Below are positions 1-8,697 of a stretch of DNA of 64,000 bases, one piece after another (position 1 is the stretch's first letter; the number at the start of each line of letters is the position of its first letter). A program made the translations under genes and the position numbers. This stretch comes from Dictyoglomus thermophilum H-6-12 (GTDB taxonomy: Bacteria > Dictyoglomota > Dictyoglomia > Dictyoglomales > Dictyoglomaceae), in assembly GCF_000020965.1 (NCBI RefSeq), contig NC_011297.1:600387-664386 (forward strand), given 5' to 3'. Below the pieces are notes generated by a model. It did not search any database, was not told the origin of the DNA, and saw nothing but the letters and a program-made list of their open reading frames with translations.

Positions 1-1
1 G

Positions 2-1321
2 GATAGTCTAAATTATGTCAATAGTTTTATAAACTATGAAAAGCGACTTGATAATTTAACCTATGAAGAGAAAAAGTTTTACCTTGAGAGAATGAGATAT
101 TTGCTACAACTAATGGGAAATCCTCAAGATAATCTTCAAGCTTTTCATATTGCTGGCACTAAAGGAAAAGGATCTACTTCTGCTATGATTTTTTCAATTT
201 TGAAATCAGCAGGCTATAAAGTGGGACTTTATACGTCTCCTCATCTTCAGTCTATAAGAGAAAGAATAGCTACTCATGAGGGATTTATCTCTCAGGAGGA
301 ATTTGTTGATTTAATCGACTATGCTAAGCCTTATATCGAAGAGGCTAAAAAGCATCCTATTTTTGGTTCTCCTACTTTTTTTGAGGTTTTAACAGCACTT
401 GCTTTTTTGTATTTTTCTATGAAGAAACTTGATTATGTAGTTATAGAAGTGGGGCTTGGAGGAAGGTTAGATGCTACAAATGTTATTAATCCACTTATCT
501 CAATTATTACTCCCATTGGTTTTGATCACATGCATATACTGGGTGATACTTTAGAGAAGATTGCTTTTGAAAAGGCAGGAATTATTAAAGAGGGTAAAAT
601 TGTTATATCTTCTCCCCAAAAGAAAGAAGCAGAAGAAGTTATTGAAAGAGTTTCGAGAGAAAGAAATGCTGTTTATTATAAAGTAGACGATCTTTTTAGT
701 TGGAGGAAAAAAGAGGCTAATCTTGATGGACAAAAATTCTTATTAGAGGGAAGGGATATAAAGGAAGAATTTTTTATACCTCTTTTGGGAGAGCATCAGA
801 TTGTGAATGCTGTTACTGCTTACGGAGCTATATATGTACTGAAAAACAGGTTAAACATAGATAATGAGGTTGTAAAAAAAGGTTTTGAAAATGTGCAGTG
901 GAGAGGAAGATTTCAAATCATTAATAAAAACCCTTTGATAGTAGTAGATGGTGCTCACAATGTAGATTCTGCTATGGCGTTAAAAAATACATTGGAAAGT
1001 TATGTTAATTTTGATAGATTGTTTTTGATATGTGGAATTATGAAAGATAAGGATGCGGAGAAATTTCTAAAGATTCTAGATCCATTAGTTTATAGCTATA
1101 ATTTTATACCTTTGCCTTCACATAGAACAAGGACTCCTGAAGAGCTTGCTAATATAGTCAAAGTTTTCAGGCCAAATGCTGAGATAAATATTTATGATAA
1201 TTTTAGTAGTGCAATAAGCTTTGTTAATAAAAAAGCCTCACCTGCAGATTTGATACTTATTACAGGCTCTTTGTACCTTGCAGGTGAGGCTTTAGATTAT
1301 TTTTATGGAAGATTAGATTAG
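2..1321 (+). CDS. folC: Folylpolyglutamate/dihydrofolate synthase (5' end cut by window)
   Basis: Mur-ligase-superfamily enzyme that adds glutamate to folates with ATP in the cytoplasm. The frame is open from base 2, and the roughly 30 codons before the first ATG (92) already read like family sequence (YVNSFINYE, then ERM and GNPQ), so the true start lies left of the window. The ATP-binding loop GTKGKGST is near visible codon 52. GFDHMHILGDT and the C-domain motif VVDGAHN (about base 941) follow. The stop (1319-1321) overlaps the stop of the convergent oxidoreductase gene. A perfect 15-bp inverted repeat lies inside the last 90 bases. Whether it also makes dihydrofolate cannot be told from sequence alone. 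Confidence 0.93.
   Translation, partial: DSLNYVNSFINYEKRLDNLTYEEKKFYLERMRYLLQLMGNPQDNLQAFHIAGTKGKGSTSAMIFSILKSAGYKVGLYTSPHLQSIRERIATHEGFISQEEFVDLIDYAKPYIEEAKKHPIFGSPTFFEVLTALAFLYFSMKKLDYVVIEVGLGGRLDATNVINPLISIITPIGFDHMHILGDTLEKIAFEKAGIIKEGKIVISSPQKKEAEEVIERVSRERNAVYYKVDDLFSWRKKEANLDGQKFLLEGRDIKEEFFIPLLGEHQIVNAVTAYGAIYVLKNRLNIDNEVVKKGFENVQWRGRFQIINKNPLIVVDGAHNVDSAMALKNTLESYVNFDRLFLICGIMKDKDAEKFLKILDPLVYSYNFIPLPSHRTRTPEELANIVKVFRPNAEINIYDNFSSAISFVNKKASPADLILITGSLYLAGEALDYFYGRLD
1232..1293. repeat. Perfect 15-bp inverted repeat inside folC
   Basis: Arms AAAGCCTCACCTGCA (1232-1246) and TGCAGGTGAGGCTTT (1279-1293) are exact reverse complements, separated by 32 bases, and lie in the folC reading frame just before its stop. 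The right arm is followed by a T-rich stretch, so an intragenic terminator or mRNA 3' hairpin is possible. Function is inferred only. Confidence 0.85.
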
Positions 1322-2001
1322 TCTTTTAAAGCAGATTTAAAGTATTCAAGGAATATGTTCTCGGGTACAGCTCCTTCAATTTCTACTTTCTCATTTATTA
1401 TTGTTTTAGGAACTCCAGTTACATTGTACTTCTCAGCAAGATGTGGAAATTCTATAGCTTCTATCATGTCTGCAGTAATTAATGGGTTTTCCATGGCAAA
1501 TTGGTGGGCGAGTCTCACTGCTCTTGGACAGTATGGACATGTAGGAGTAACGAATACTTGTATATGTACTGGTTTGTTTACAGTAGCAAGGAAAGCTTTT
1601 GTGGTTGGGGAAAGTTGAGTTTCTCCACGGGATATGTCCAAGATGTCTTCTATTAAACTTGAGAATTCATATCCAGAAGGGATACCAAAATACCTCACAC
1701 CAAGGACGTTGTTATTTTTTTCAAAAAGAATTGCAGGTATCTTATCCACATTATACTTTTTAGCAATTATCTCATCGGTTAGAAAATCGTGAATTTCAAG
1801 TTCTAGCTTGTCCGAAAGGGATACAAGTTCTTCTAAGATTTCCCTTGTTTGCTGGCAGTAAGGACATTCTACTCTCCCAGGAACAACCAGCTTACTTCCT
1901 GCTGCTTTGTCACTGAAGAGTATAATTTTTACTTTGTCTTTAAGGTTTTCTTTAAATAGATTTTCTAAATATTGACGATCCTCTTCTCTTAATAAAGCCA
2001 T
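1318..2001 (-). CDS. Protein disulfide oxidoreductase (two glutaredoxin-like domains)
   Basis: A 227-aa protein of the thermophile PDO type: two tandem thioredoxin folds, each with its own CPYC redox centre (Cys46/Cys49 and Cys155/Cys158). These proteins make, reduce or shuffle disulfides in the cytoplasm of thermophiles and are usually recharged by thioredoxin reductase, encoded immediately upstream here. I place the start at ATG 2001 because AAGGAGG lies 7 bases upstream. A TTG two codons earlier would overlap the trxB stop and leave almost no spacing. Several thermophile orthologs are annotated glutaredoxin-like. Confidence in the family is high; partner assignment is from context. Confidence 0.9.
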   Translation of the reverse strand: MALLREEDRQYLENLFKENLKDKVKIILFSDKAAGSKLVVPGRVECPYCQQTREILEELVSLSDKLELEIHDFLTDEIIAKKYNVDKIPAILFEKNNNVLGVRYFGIPSGYEFSSLIEDILDISRGETQLSPTTKAFLATVNKPVHIQVFVTPTCPYCPRAVRLAHQFAMENPLITADMIEAIEFPHLAEKYNVTGVPKTIINEKVEIEGAVPENIFLEYFKSALKD

Positions 2002-2003
2002 TG

Positions 2004-2975
2004 TCAAACCTCCTTGTAATTTAATTCTTCTAAAAACTTGCTTGCTTCCATACCAGCTATAGCTCCGTCAGAAACTGCAGTTACAACTTGTCTTAGAATT
2101 TTACCTCTTACATCTCCTGCTGCATATATTCCAGGTATAGAAGTATGCATTTTTTCATCTGTTATTATAAAACCATTGGAATCCAAATTCAAAATACCCT
2201 TAAAAAGTTCTGTATTTGGAATTAAGCCTATATAAATGAAAACACCATCTACAGGAAAGATTTTGGTCTCTCCCGTCTTTAAATCTTCTAGTATTAATTT
2301 TTCAACTTTCTTCTCGCCTTCTATAGCTTTAACTATATGGCTCCATAGAAATTTTATTTTAGGATTAGAGAAAGCTCTTTGTTGATTTATTTTTTCGGCC
2401 CTAAGAGTATCTCTTCTATGAATAATTGTTACTTCTTCAGCAAACTTTGTTAGATATATTGCTTCTTCAACAGCAGAATCTCCTCCACCTATAACAGCAA
2501 CTTTTTTTCCAGTAAAGAAGGCACCATCACATACTGCACAGTAGGAGACACCTTTCCCTATAAATTCTTTTTCTCCTGGAACTCCTAATTTCTTGGGTCT
2601 TGTGCCAGTAGCAATAATAAGAGTAGGAGCCCTAAAAACTCCATTTGATGTTTCAACTATTTTCCAGTTTCCGTCTATTTTTAAGGATAAGACATCAGCT
2701 TCTAATATTTTAGAACCAAATTTTTTTGCTTGAGCCTCCATTCTTTTTACCAATTCTTCTCCTGTTATTCCTTCTGGAAAACCAGGATAATTGTCTATTT
2801 TCTCTGTGAGAGCAGCATTGCCTCCTACTATTGCCTTTTCAATTATAAGAGTTCTCCACAGATTTCTTCCAGCATATATTCCTGCAGTAAGACCTGCTGG
2901 TCCTCCTCCTAAAATAATTACATCTTGTTCTTCTTCAATCTTTTCTATAGGCTTTGTTAAAGATATAAAATCCAT
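2004..2975 (-). CDS. trxB: Thioredoxin reductase
   Basis: Flavoprotein of 323 aa that passes electrons from NAD(P)H to thioredoxin-like proteins. It shows the N-terminal FAD motif GGGPAGLTAGIYAGR, the redox pair CAVC (Cys146/Cys149), the nucleotide-binding motif GGGDSAVEEA, and the C-terminal FAD motif IPGIYAAGDVRG. It is the first gene of a two-gene operon with the disulfide oxidoreductase, with three bases between its stop and the next ATG, so the reductase and its probable substrate are made together. AGGAGGTGAT lies at good spacing before the ATG. A promoter with a near-palindrome at its -10/start region is described separately. Confidence 0.95.
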   Translation of the reverse strand: MDFISLTKPIEKIEEEQDVIILGGGPAGLTAGIYAGRNLWRTLIIEKAIVGGNAALTEKIDNYPGFPEGITGEELVKRMEAQAKKFGSKILEADVLSLKIDGNWKIVETSNGVFRAPTLIIATGTRPKKLGVPGEKEFIGKGVSYCAVCDGAFFTGKKVAVIGGGDSAVEEAIYLTKFAEEVTIIHRRDTLRAEKINQQRAFSNPKIKFLWSHIVKAIEGEKKVEKLILEDLKTGETKIFPVDGVFIYIGLIPNTELFKGILNLDSNGFIITDEKMHTSIPGIYAAGDVRGKILRQVVTAVSDGAIAGMEASKFLEELNYKEV

Positions 2976-2998
2976 TTTTCTTTATCACCTCCTTTTAA

Positions 2999-3038
2999 TA
3001 TACCATATGGAGTATATCAGATATTATTAATATTGCAA
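2999..3038 (-). promoter_or_regulatory. trxB promoter with possible operator
   Basis: Reading the minus strand, -35 TTGCAA (3033-3038), 16-base spacer and -10 TATACT (3011-3016) precede trxB. The -10/start region (2999-3017) contains the palindrome CCATATGG flanked by partly symmetric TATAC/GTATA, which could be a repressor site. Prediction from sequence only. Confidence 0.5.
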
Positions 3039-3049
3039 TAGATTCTATG

Positions 3050-3901
3050 TTAAGAAACTTTAAAAATTGGCTCTAAATTTTTGGCTCTTTGTTTAAGGAT
3101 CTCTAATTCTTCTACAGTTATTGGTGTAAAGTTTTCTCCTACTTCAATTGCCCATTTAAAGAACTTATATTCCCCAGGGGGTATTGCTGCTGTTACTGGT
3201 TGAGATAGGGTAAATCTTAGGGCAAGTTGAGCAAGATCTTTTTCGTCGATGGGGTCATACCAACACTTTGGATATTTTCTTTCTTGTCCTTCAGGAATAA
3301 TAGTTTTTGCCATTGCTTTTAAAGCAAGTATAGTTACATTTTTTTCTTGCGCCTTCTGTACCACCTGAGGTCCAAAGTTCCCATTAAAGAAGTTTACCCA
3401 ATTAATAGGAAAGAGTATAGAATCAAAATCAAAAACATCAAGGAGTTTTAGGGCTACATCTACAGAGTGGGCTGAAAACCCTATGTATCTTATTATTCCT
3501 TCCTTCTTAGCTTTAACAAAAGTTTCTAAGGCTCCATTGGGTCCTGTAGCCAATTGGAAGTCTTCCTCAGTAGTCATAGCATGGAGTTGATATAGATCAA
3601 AATAATCTGTTTCGAGCTTTTTTAGAGAATTTTGAAGCTCTTCCCAAGCCTTCTCTTTAGTTCTCTCCATAGTTTTACAGGCAAGAAAGATATTTTTTCT
3701 CTTTCTACGAAGGGCTGGTCCAAGTTTATCTTCAGCATCTCCATAGGATGGTGCTACGTCAAAATAATTAATTCCAAGATCTATAGCCTCAGCAACTCTT
3801 CTAGTAGCCTCCCTTTGTTCTTCATTCATTACTAGGATTCCCCCAAATCCAATAATAGAAAGTAATTCTCCCTTTTTTCCATAGGGCCTTTTCTGGACCA
3901 T
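3050..3901 (-). CDS. Aldo/keto reductase family protein
   Basis: A 283-aa NAD(P)H-dependent oxidoreductase of the aldo/keto reductase superfamily (TIM barrel). Family tetrad residues are visible: Asp and Tyr in FDVAPSYGDAEDKLG, Lys in IFLACKTMERT, His in YQLHAMT. The C-terminal end lacks the 4Fe-4S Cys motif seen in some anaerobe relatives. Start set at ATG 3901, with GGGAGG 8 bases upstream, rather than the GTG at 3910 which would sit on that ribosome site. It stands alone, divergent from the MATE gene. The substrate cannot be told. Confidence 0.85.
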   Translation of the reverse strand: MVQKRPYGKKGELLSIIGFGGILVMNEEQREATRRVAEAIDLGINYFDVAPSYGDAEDKLGPALRRKRKNIFLACKTMERTKEKAWEELQNSLKKLETDYFDLYQLHAMTTEEDFQLATGPNGALETFVKAKKEGIIRYIGFSAHSVDVALKLLDVFDFDSILFPINWVNFFNGNFGPQVVQKAQEKNVTILALKAMAKTIIPEGQERKYPKCWYDPIDEKDLAQLALRFTLSQPVTAAIPPGEYKFFKWAIEVGENFTPITVEELEILKQRAKNLEPIFKVS

Positions 3902-3949
3902 TAAAGACACCTCCCTTTTTGGAGTATCTTTATTTTAAATCATTTTTTC

Positions 3950-3979
3950 TTTACAAAAAAGTATTCAGTTTAATATAAT
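3950..3979 (+). promoter_or_regulatory. Promoter of the MATE leader
   Basis: -35 TTTACA (3950-3955), 18-base spacer, -10 TATAAT (3974-3979), predicted start near 3986. It drives the leader that contains the hairpin at 4005-4045. Confidence 0.5.
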
Positions 3980-4004
3980 AATATCTACACACCCCCCTCC
4001 TTAC

Positions 4005-4045
4005 GAGAGGCTGGAGGAATAAACAAAACTCCAGCCTCTCTTTTT
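4005..4045 (+). terminator. Strong intrinsic terminator in the 5' leader of the MATE gene
   Basis: GAGAGGCTGGAG (4005-4016), a 12-base loop and CTCCAGCCTCTC (4029-4040) form a perfect 12-bp stem followed directly by TTTTT. No + strand gene precedes it; it lies between a predicted promoter (start about 3986) and the MATE gene, so most transcripts would end after about 60 nt unless read-through is controlled. It is either an attenuator or the end of a small RNA. Confidence 0.8.
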
Positions 4046-4086
4046 GATGTAGTTAAAATATTTATTTGTTGGAGGAAAAAGCAAAG

Positions 4087-5464
4087 ATGCTTGAGGATGA
4101 ACGGAGCAAAATTGGAAGAAGGGTTCTTTTTCTTGCTATTCCAGTTTTGCTGGAGAATTTATTTCAACTTGTATTTAGCTTTGTAGATATGATCTTTGTA
4201 GGTTTTTTAGGGGCTACAGCTCTTGCTGCAGTGGGTTTGGGAATGCAGATTATCAATGTGGTTCTTGCTGTGGTTTCAGCTCTTACTGTTGGTACGATGG
4301 TTACGATAGCCTATAGTATTGGGGCAGGAAACTATGAGGATGCTGTAAAATATCTTGAAAATTCAATGATTTTAGGTTTTTACCTTTCAATTTTGATCCT
4401 ACTATTTGGGTTATTTGGAAGTGATAGGCTCTTGCAAATCTTAGGTGCAAAAGAAGATCTTTTTATTAATGCCTCTCTATATTTAAAATATATTCTTATT
4501 CCTGGCTTTCTAATTGTGTATATGTCCATAATCTCTTCTGCTTTAAGAGGAGCAGGAGATACTAAAACTCCTTTGTATGCGAGTATAATTTCTAATACTT
4601 CGAACATCTTTTTGGATTATATTTTGGTTTTTGGAAAGTTTGGTTTTCCTAAGATGGGGGTTGCTGGTGCTGCTTTGGCTACAAGTTTATCTCGACTATT
4701 AGGTACAATTTTTCTTTTATATATCATTATATAAAAGAAGTAATCTCTTAAAATATAAATTCTTTTATAACTTTATTCTTGAAAGGAGTTATAGTTTACA
4801 AATATTAAGAATAGGAGTACCAACATCTTTTGAGCAGCTTTTCTTTAACATAGGAGCTCTTGTTTATGCTACGGTTGTTTTAAGCTTGGGTACTAAGGTG
4901 TATGCAGCTCATAGAATAGCTTTAAATGTTGAATCTTTGTCTTTTCAACCTGGGTTTGCTTTTGGGGTTGCAGCAACAACTCTTGTTGGACAATATAAGG
5001 GAGCGAAAGAAGACAATTTGGCAAGATTGGCTTCAGTTGAGGCTTGGAAAAGGGCTATTATATTCATGGGTAGTGTAGGAGTTTTTCTTTTTTTATTTCC
5101 AGAATATTTAGTTCAGATATTTACTAGAGATGTGGAAGTGGTTAAATATGCTTCCTCGGTGTTGAGAATTATTGCTGTAATTCAACCCCTTCTTGCGACA
5201 GCAAATGTTATGTCTGGATCTTTGAGAGGGGCTGGTTTCTCTAAAATTCCTATGGTGATAAGTGGTGTAGGTATGTGGTTTGTTAGAATACCTTTGGCAT
5301 ATTTTTTGGCTATAAAGATGAATTTAGGGCTTGTGGGTGCATGGATTGCTATGTCTACAGATATTTCATTGAAGGCTATTGCTAATTACTATATGTTTAT
5401 AGTTAAAGGCTATTATAAAAAGGAAAGTTTTAAGGTTAAGTATGAAGAAGTTATTAGTAATTGA
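4087..5464 (+). pseudogene. MATE family multidrug/Na+-driven efflux protein, frameshifted
   Basis: Membrane exporter of the MATE family (cation-coupled drug or metabolite extrusion). Residues begin MLEDERSKIGRR and enter a typical first helix with FVDMIFVGFLG; two homologous halves each hold about six hydrophobic helices. The first half is in one frame and stops at 4732-4734. The second half is open in the +1 frame from there without a stop to 5464 (FEQLFFNIGALVYATVV and so on). A one-base correction in the AT-rich stretch 4707-4740 would give about 458 aa, the normal family length. The start ATG 4087 follows GGAGG (4071-4075). Either a decayed gene, a variable allele or a sequence error. lipB starts inside its last codons. 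Confidence 0.85.
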
Positions 5465-6140
5465 CTTTAGAGAAAAAATAAAATATGAAGACGCATGGGA
5501 TCTTCAAAAAAAGCTCCACGATTTAAGAGTAAAAGATACTATTTATGATACTTTGATACTTTTAGAGCACTTTCCAGTAATAACTTTAGGAAAGTTTGGG
5601 GATGAGAAAAATTTGCTTAAGACAAAAGAGGAACTAAAAAGTATGGGAATAGATTTTATAAGAGTTGATAGAGGAGGAGATATTACTTATCATGGACCTT
5701 CACAGCTTGTGGGGTATTTTATTTTTAAAGTTGATGGGGTTAAGAATTTTGTCTTAAAAGTTGAGAAGTCTATTATAAATGTACTTCATGAGTATGGTAT
5801 AGAAGCCAAAGAAAGTATAGAGTATCCAGGAGTATGGGTAGAAGATAGAAAAATAACTGCTATAGGTATTGCTATAAAGAAAAGAGTTTCATATCATGGA
5901 TTTGCCCTAAATGTAAATAATGATTTGGCTCCATTCTCTTATATAATTCCCTGTGGTTTAAAGGATAAAAAAGTTACTTCAATTTTAAAAGAGGCAAACT
6001 TTTCTCCTCCCATGGAAGATGTTAAGAGAAAAGTTTGCCTCTCGGTAGTTAAAGAATTTGGCTTTGATTCTTTTATGGTATTTAATTTTTCTTCTTGTAA
6101 GGAGCTGTCCAATTTTGGTATGCTTTTGGAGGACCTATAA
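5442..6140 (+). CDS. lipB: Octanoyl-[acyl carrier protein] transferase
   Basis: Transfers octanoate from acyl carrier protein to lipoyl domains, the first step of endogenous lipoate attachment. 232 aa, normal length. Motifs: GGDITYHGPSQLVGY (about residues 77-91), RKITAIGIAI with the family Lys near 136, and the catalytic Cys171 in IIPCGL. The gene begins 23 bases inside the MATE frame, so it is probably translated by coupling; a MATE frameshift could therefore lower lipB expression. No lipA or lipoyl-dependent dehydrogenase is in the window. Its 3' end overlaps the convergent 118-aa gene by 59 bases and carries a 17-bp perfect inverted repeat. Confidence 0.93.
   Translation: MKKLLVIDFREKIKYEDAWDLQKKLHDLRVKDTIYDTLILLEHFPVITLGKFGDEKNLLKTKEELKSMGIDFIRVDRGGDITYHGPSQLVGYFIFKVDGVKNFVLKVEKSIINVLHEYGIEAKESIEYPGVWVEDRKITAIGIAIKKRVSYHGFALNVNNDLAPFSYIIPCGLKDKKVTSILKEANFSPPMEDVKRKVCLSVVKEFGFDSFMVFNFSSCKELSNFGMLLEDL
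5990..6042. repeat. Perfect 17-bp inverted repeat inside lipB
   Basis: AGAGGCAAACTTTTCTC (5990-6006) and GAGAAAAGTTTGCCTCT (6026-6042) are exact reverse complements with a 19-base loop. It is fully within the lipB coding frame, about 100 bases before the stop, and is not followed by a U run, so it is not an ordinary terminator. Confidence 0.9.
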
Positions 6141-6438
6141 TCTCTATAAGTGCTATTATCTCAGGTAGGTTATTTTTTATACTTTTTTCAATATAAGTTT
6201 CTTCATGAGTTTCTTTGATTTTTTCCTCTTTCTTGACTTCTTCTATTTTCTTCTTTTGTTCAATTGTTTTTTGTGGAATGACCATTTCTTTAGGTAATTC
6301 TTGAGGTGTAGTCTTTTCTTTTGTTCTTTCTATCTTTTTAATTATTATTTCTTTTTGATCCTTTGCCTTTTTTGTAGCATCTAATATAGCAGAGATAAAT
6401 ATAAAAAGTATGTATAAAATTACCAGCCATTCAAACAT
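6082..6438 (-). CDS. Small membrane-anchored protein of the FloA operon, unknown function
   Basis: 118 aa. The first about 20 residues (FEWLVILYILFIFISAIL) form one transmembrane helix. The rest is a highly charged Lys/Glu-rich, probably coiled or disordered region and a short C-terminal segment ending WTAPYKKKN. I do not recognise a family. Its ATG follows the floA stop with TAA and ATG adjacent, so it is the last gene of the nfeD-floA operon and may act with the flotillin. The last 59 bases overlap lipB on the other strand, which constrains both sequences. Good Shine-Dalgarno match GGAAGGA. Confidence 0.7.
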   Translation of the reverse strand: MFEWLVILYILFIFISAILDATKKAKDQKEIIIKKIERTKEKTTPQELPKEMVIPQKTIEQKKKIEEVKKEEKIKETHEETYIEKSIKNNLPEIIALIEIIGPPKAYQNWTAPYKKKN

Positions 6439-7428
6439 TTAGTCTTTCCTTCCCTCTTCTTCTTTTTGTCCAAGCTTAGAAATAGCCTCTCTCATGGCTG
6501 TATCTGCCATTATGTTTTTCAAAGTATAATAATCTAGTACTCCTATTTTCCCGCTTCTTAGAGCTTCTGCTACAGCAAGAGGAACTTCTTTTTCTGCCTC
6601 TATTAGTCTTGCTCTCATTTCTTGGGTTAGAGCTTTCATTTCTTGTTCTCTTGCTATGGCAAGGGCTCTTCTACTTTCTGCTTGGGCTTGTGCAATTCTC
6701 ATGTCGGCTTCTGCTTGGTCCATTTTTAATCTTGCACCTACGTTATTTCCTACATCTACATCTGCTATATCAATGGATACGATTTCGAAAGCTGTTCCTG
6801 CATCAAGTCCCTTTGCAAGTACTGTTTTTGATATACTATCTGGGTTTTCTAAAACTTCTTTATAACTTTCTGCAGATCCAATAGTAGTTACTATTCCTTC
6901 TCCTACTCTCGCTATAATTGTTGCTTCTCCTGCTCCTCCTACTAATCTTTCAATATTGGCTCTTACAGTTACTCTTGCCTTGGCTTTTAATTCAATGCCA
7001 TCCTTTGCTACAGCGGCTACCACTGGAGTTTCAATAACCTTTGGATTAACACTCATTTGTACTGCTTCTAATACATCTCTTCCAGCAAGGTCTATGGCTG
7101 CTGCCTTTTCGAAGGTTAAGGGGATACCTGCTCTTTGGGCTGCAATTAAAGCATTAACAACTTTATCTACATTTCCTCCAGCCAAGTAATGGGCTTCTAA
7201 TTTGTCAAGAGTTACTTCTGAAAGTCCAGCTTTATGGGCTTTAATTAAGGAGTTTATTATTACTCCAGGGGGGACTCTTCTAAGTCTCATTCCGATCAAA
7301 TCGGTAATTTTGATGGAAACTCCTGCAGCAAGAGCTGAAATCCATAATCCTAATGGCACAAAACTAAAGAATATTCCAAGGAATATTAATACTAAGATTA
7401 AAATTAAAAAGCCCCACAATAAACTCAT
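6439..7428 (-). CDS. floA: Flotillin-like protein FloA (SPFH domain)
   Basis: 329-aa membrane scaffold protein that organises lipid microdomains. An N-terminal hydrophobic hairpin ([21 protein letters not shown]) is followed by the FloA-specific region ([21 protein letters not shown]), the SPFH/band-7 core, and an Ala/Glu-rich coiled coil with repeated EAxxR segments. The ATG overlaps the nfeD stop by four bases (ATGA), a conserved nfeD-floA pairing also known in Bacillus. Length matches the family (about 330 aa). Very secure identification. Confidence 0.95.
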
Positions 7429-8696
7429 TTTTCACTCCTCCTTACAAAGATTTTATTTCCCTCAACTTTGAAGACTATAACTTCTTCGCTAGGTTCAATA
7501 AATTCTGATTCCGAATAAGCCTCGAATTTTTCTCCTTCAATTTCTATAATTCCTGTAGGACGTAGCATAGTAATAGTTTTGCCTTTTTTTCCAATTAAAT
7601 CTTTTCTCTCTTGGAAAGCAGTATAGCCTAAATCTTTCTTTTGACTCTCAGGAAGTCCAAACTTTATCCATACACGACTTTTTGGTAGATAAATTGCTAG
7701 GAATATTATAAGTGAAAGGACTACTAATATTCCAGTGAGTAATGCTTGAAGGGTACCTCCTTTTTGTACTATTGTCCAGTATATACTGAGAAATACCGAG
7801 ATACTTCCTGCTATTCCAGGAATTCCAAATCCTGGCGTATGCATTTCTATAAAAATTAAGATAAGCCCAAGAAGGAATAAAATTACTGGTTCTAAGCCTG
7901 CAAGTCCGGCAAGATAATGTCCTCCAAAAAATAAACCTAAACACACTAAAGCTAAGAGTTCAGGGACACCAAGACCAGGAGTAAATATGGCTACATATAA
8001 GGAAAGCATTCCTACTGTTAGTATAATGCTTGATACAGTAGGGTCAGTTATAAATCTTACGAAGTTTTCAGCCCAATTAGGTTGTAATTCTATGATTTTT
8101 CCCTTTTCTAAGTTAAAGAATTTTATTACTGAGTCTGTGTTTTCTAATATTTCATCAGCAATTTTCCATTTTTTAGCCTCTTCTGCGTATAGAGTTAAAA
8201 TCTTTCCTTTTTGTTTTAAACCTGGAATTACCTCATCAGCATCTACCATTGCAGCTGCAATTTTGGGGTTTCTATTTCTCTTTTTTGCTGTACTTTCAAA
8301 TTCAGCTTTTAAAGCTGAGATAGTTTTTTCATCGGCTGGACGAGGTTCTGCAGCTCCAATACTACCTGAAGGAGAAATAACTATCTTTTCGCAAGATAAT
8401 GCTATTAAGGCCCCTGCAGACCAGGCTCTATCTTTTATAAAAGCGATAGTTAAAGTGGGGGTAGCCAATATAGTATCTCTTATTTTGATAGCTGCGTCTA
8501 CTCTGCCTCCAAAAGTGTCTATTTCAAAAATAAAGGCTTTTGCATTAGGGTGTTCTCTTATACTTCTTTCAACAAAAGAGGCAAGACCGAGTTCGATAGT
8601 TCCCTTTATTGGTATTATGTAAACATTTTGATTTTGAGCATATATGGAGGATAGTATTAAAAACAAAAGAAAAATAGTTATAAAGATTTTTTTCAA
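7425..8696 (-). CDS. NfeD-family membrane-bound ClpP-class serine protease
   Basis: 423 aa. A signal peptide ([19 protein letters not shown]) leads into a ClpP-class protease domain with the Ser of [10 protein letters not shown] and the Lys of [11 protein letters not shown] as the likely catalytic dyad. Four to five membrane helices follow, then a C-terminal OB-fold NfeD domain (about the last 70 residues, beginning at the [14 protein letters not shown] region). Such proteins work with flotillin/stomatin partners at the membrane; floA is directly downstream. The start codon is TTG at 8696 with GGAGGG upstream; the preceding gene stops two bases before. Physiological substrate unknown. Confidence 0.9.
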
Positions 8697-8697
8697 A

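Noticed and set aside
3980..4060. Guanidine-type riboswitch before the MATE gene
   Set aside because: Characteristic conserved bases absent; only promoter, C-rich tract and terminator are seen.
7987..8622. 211-codon frame antisense to the nfeD gene
   Set aside because: Mirror of strong codon bias; no ribosome site, and the opposite strand encodes a recognised protein.
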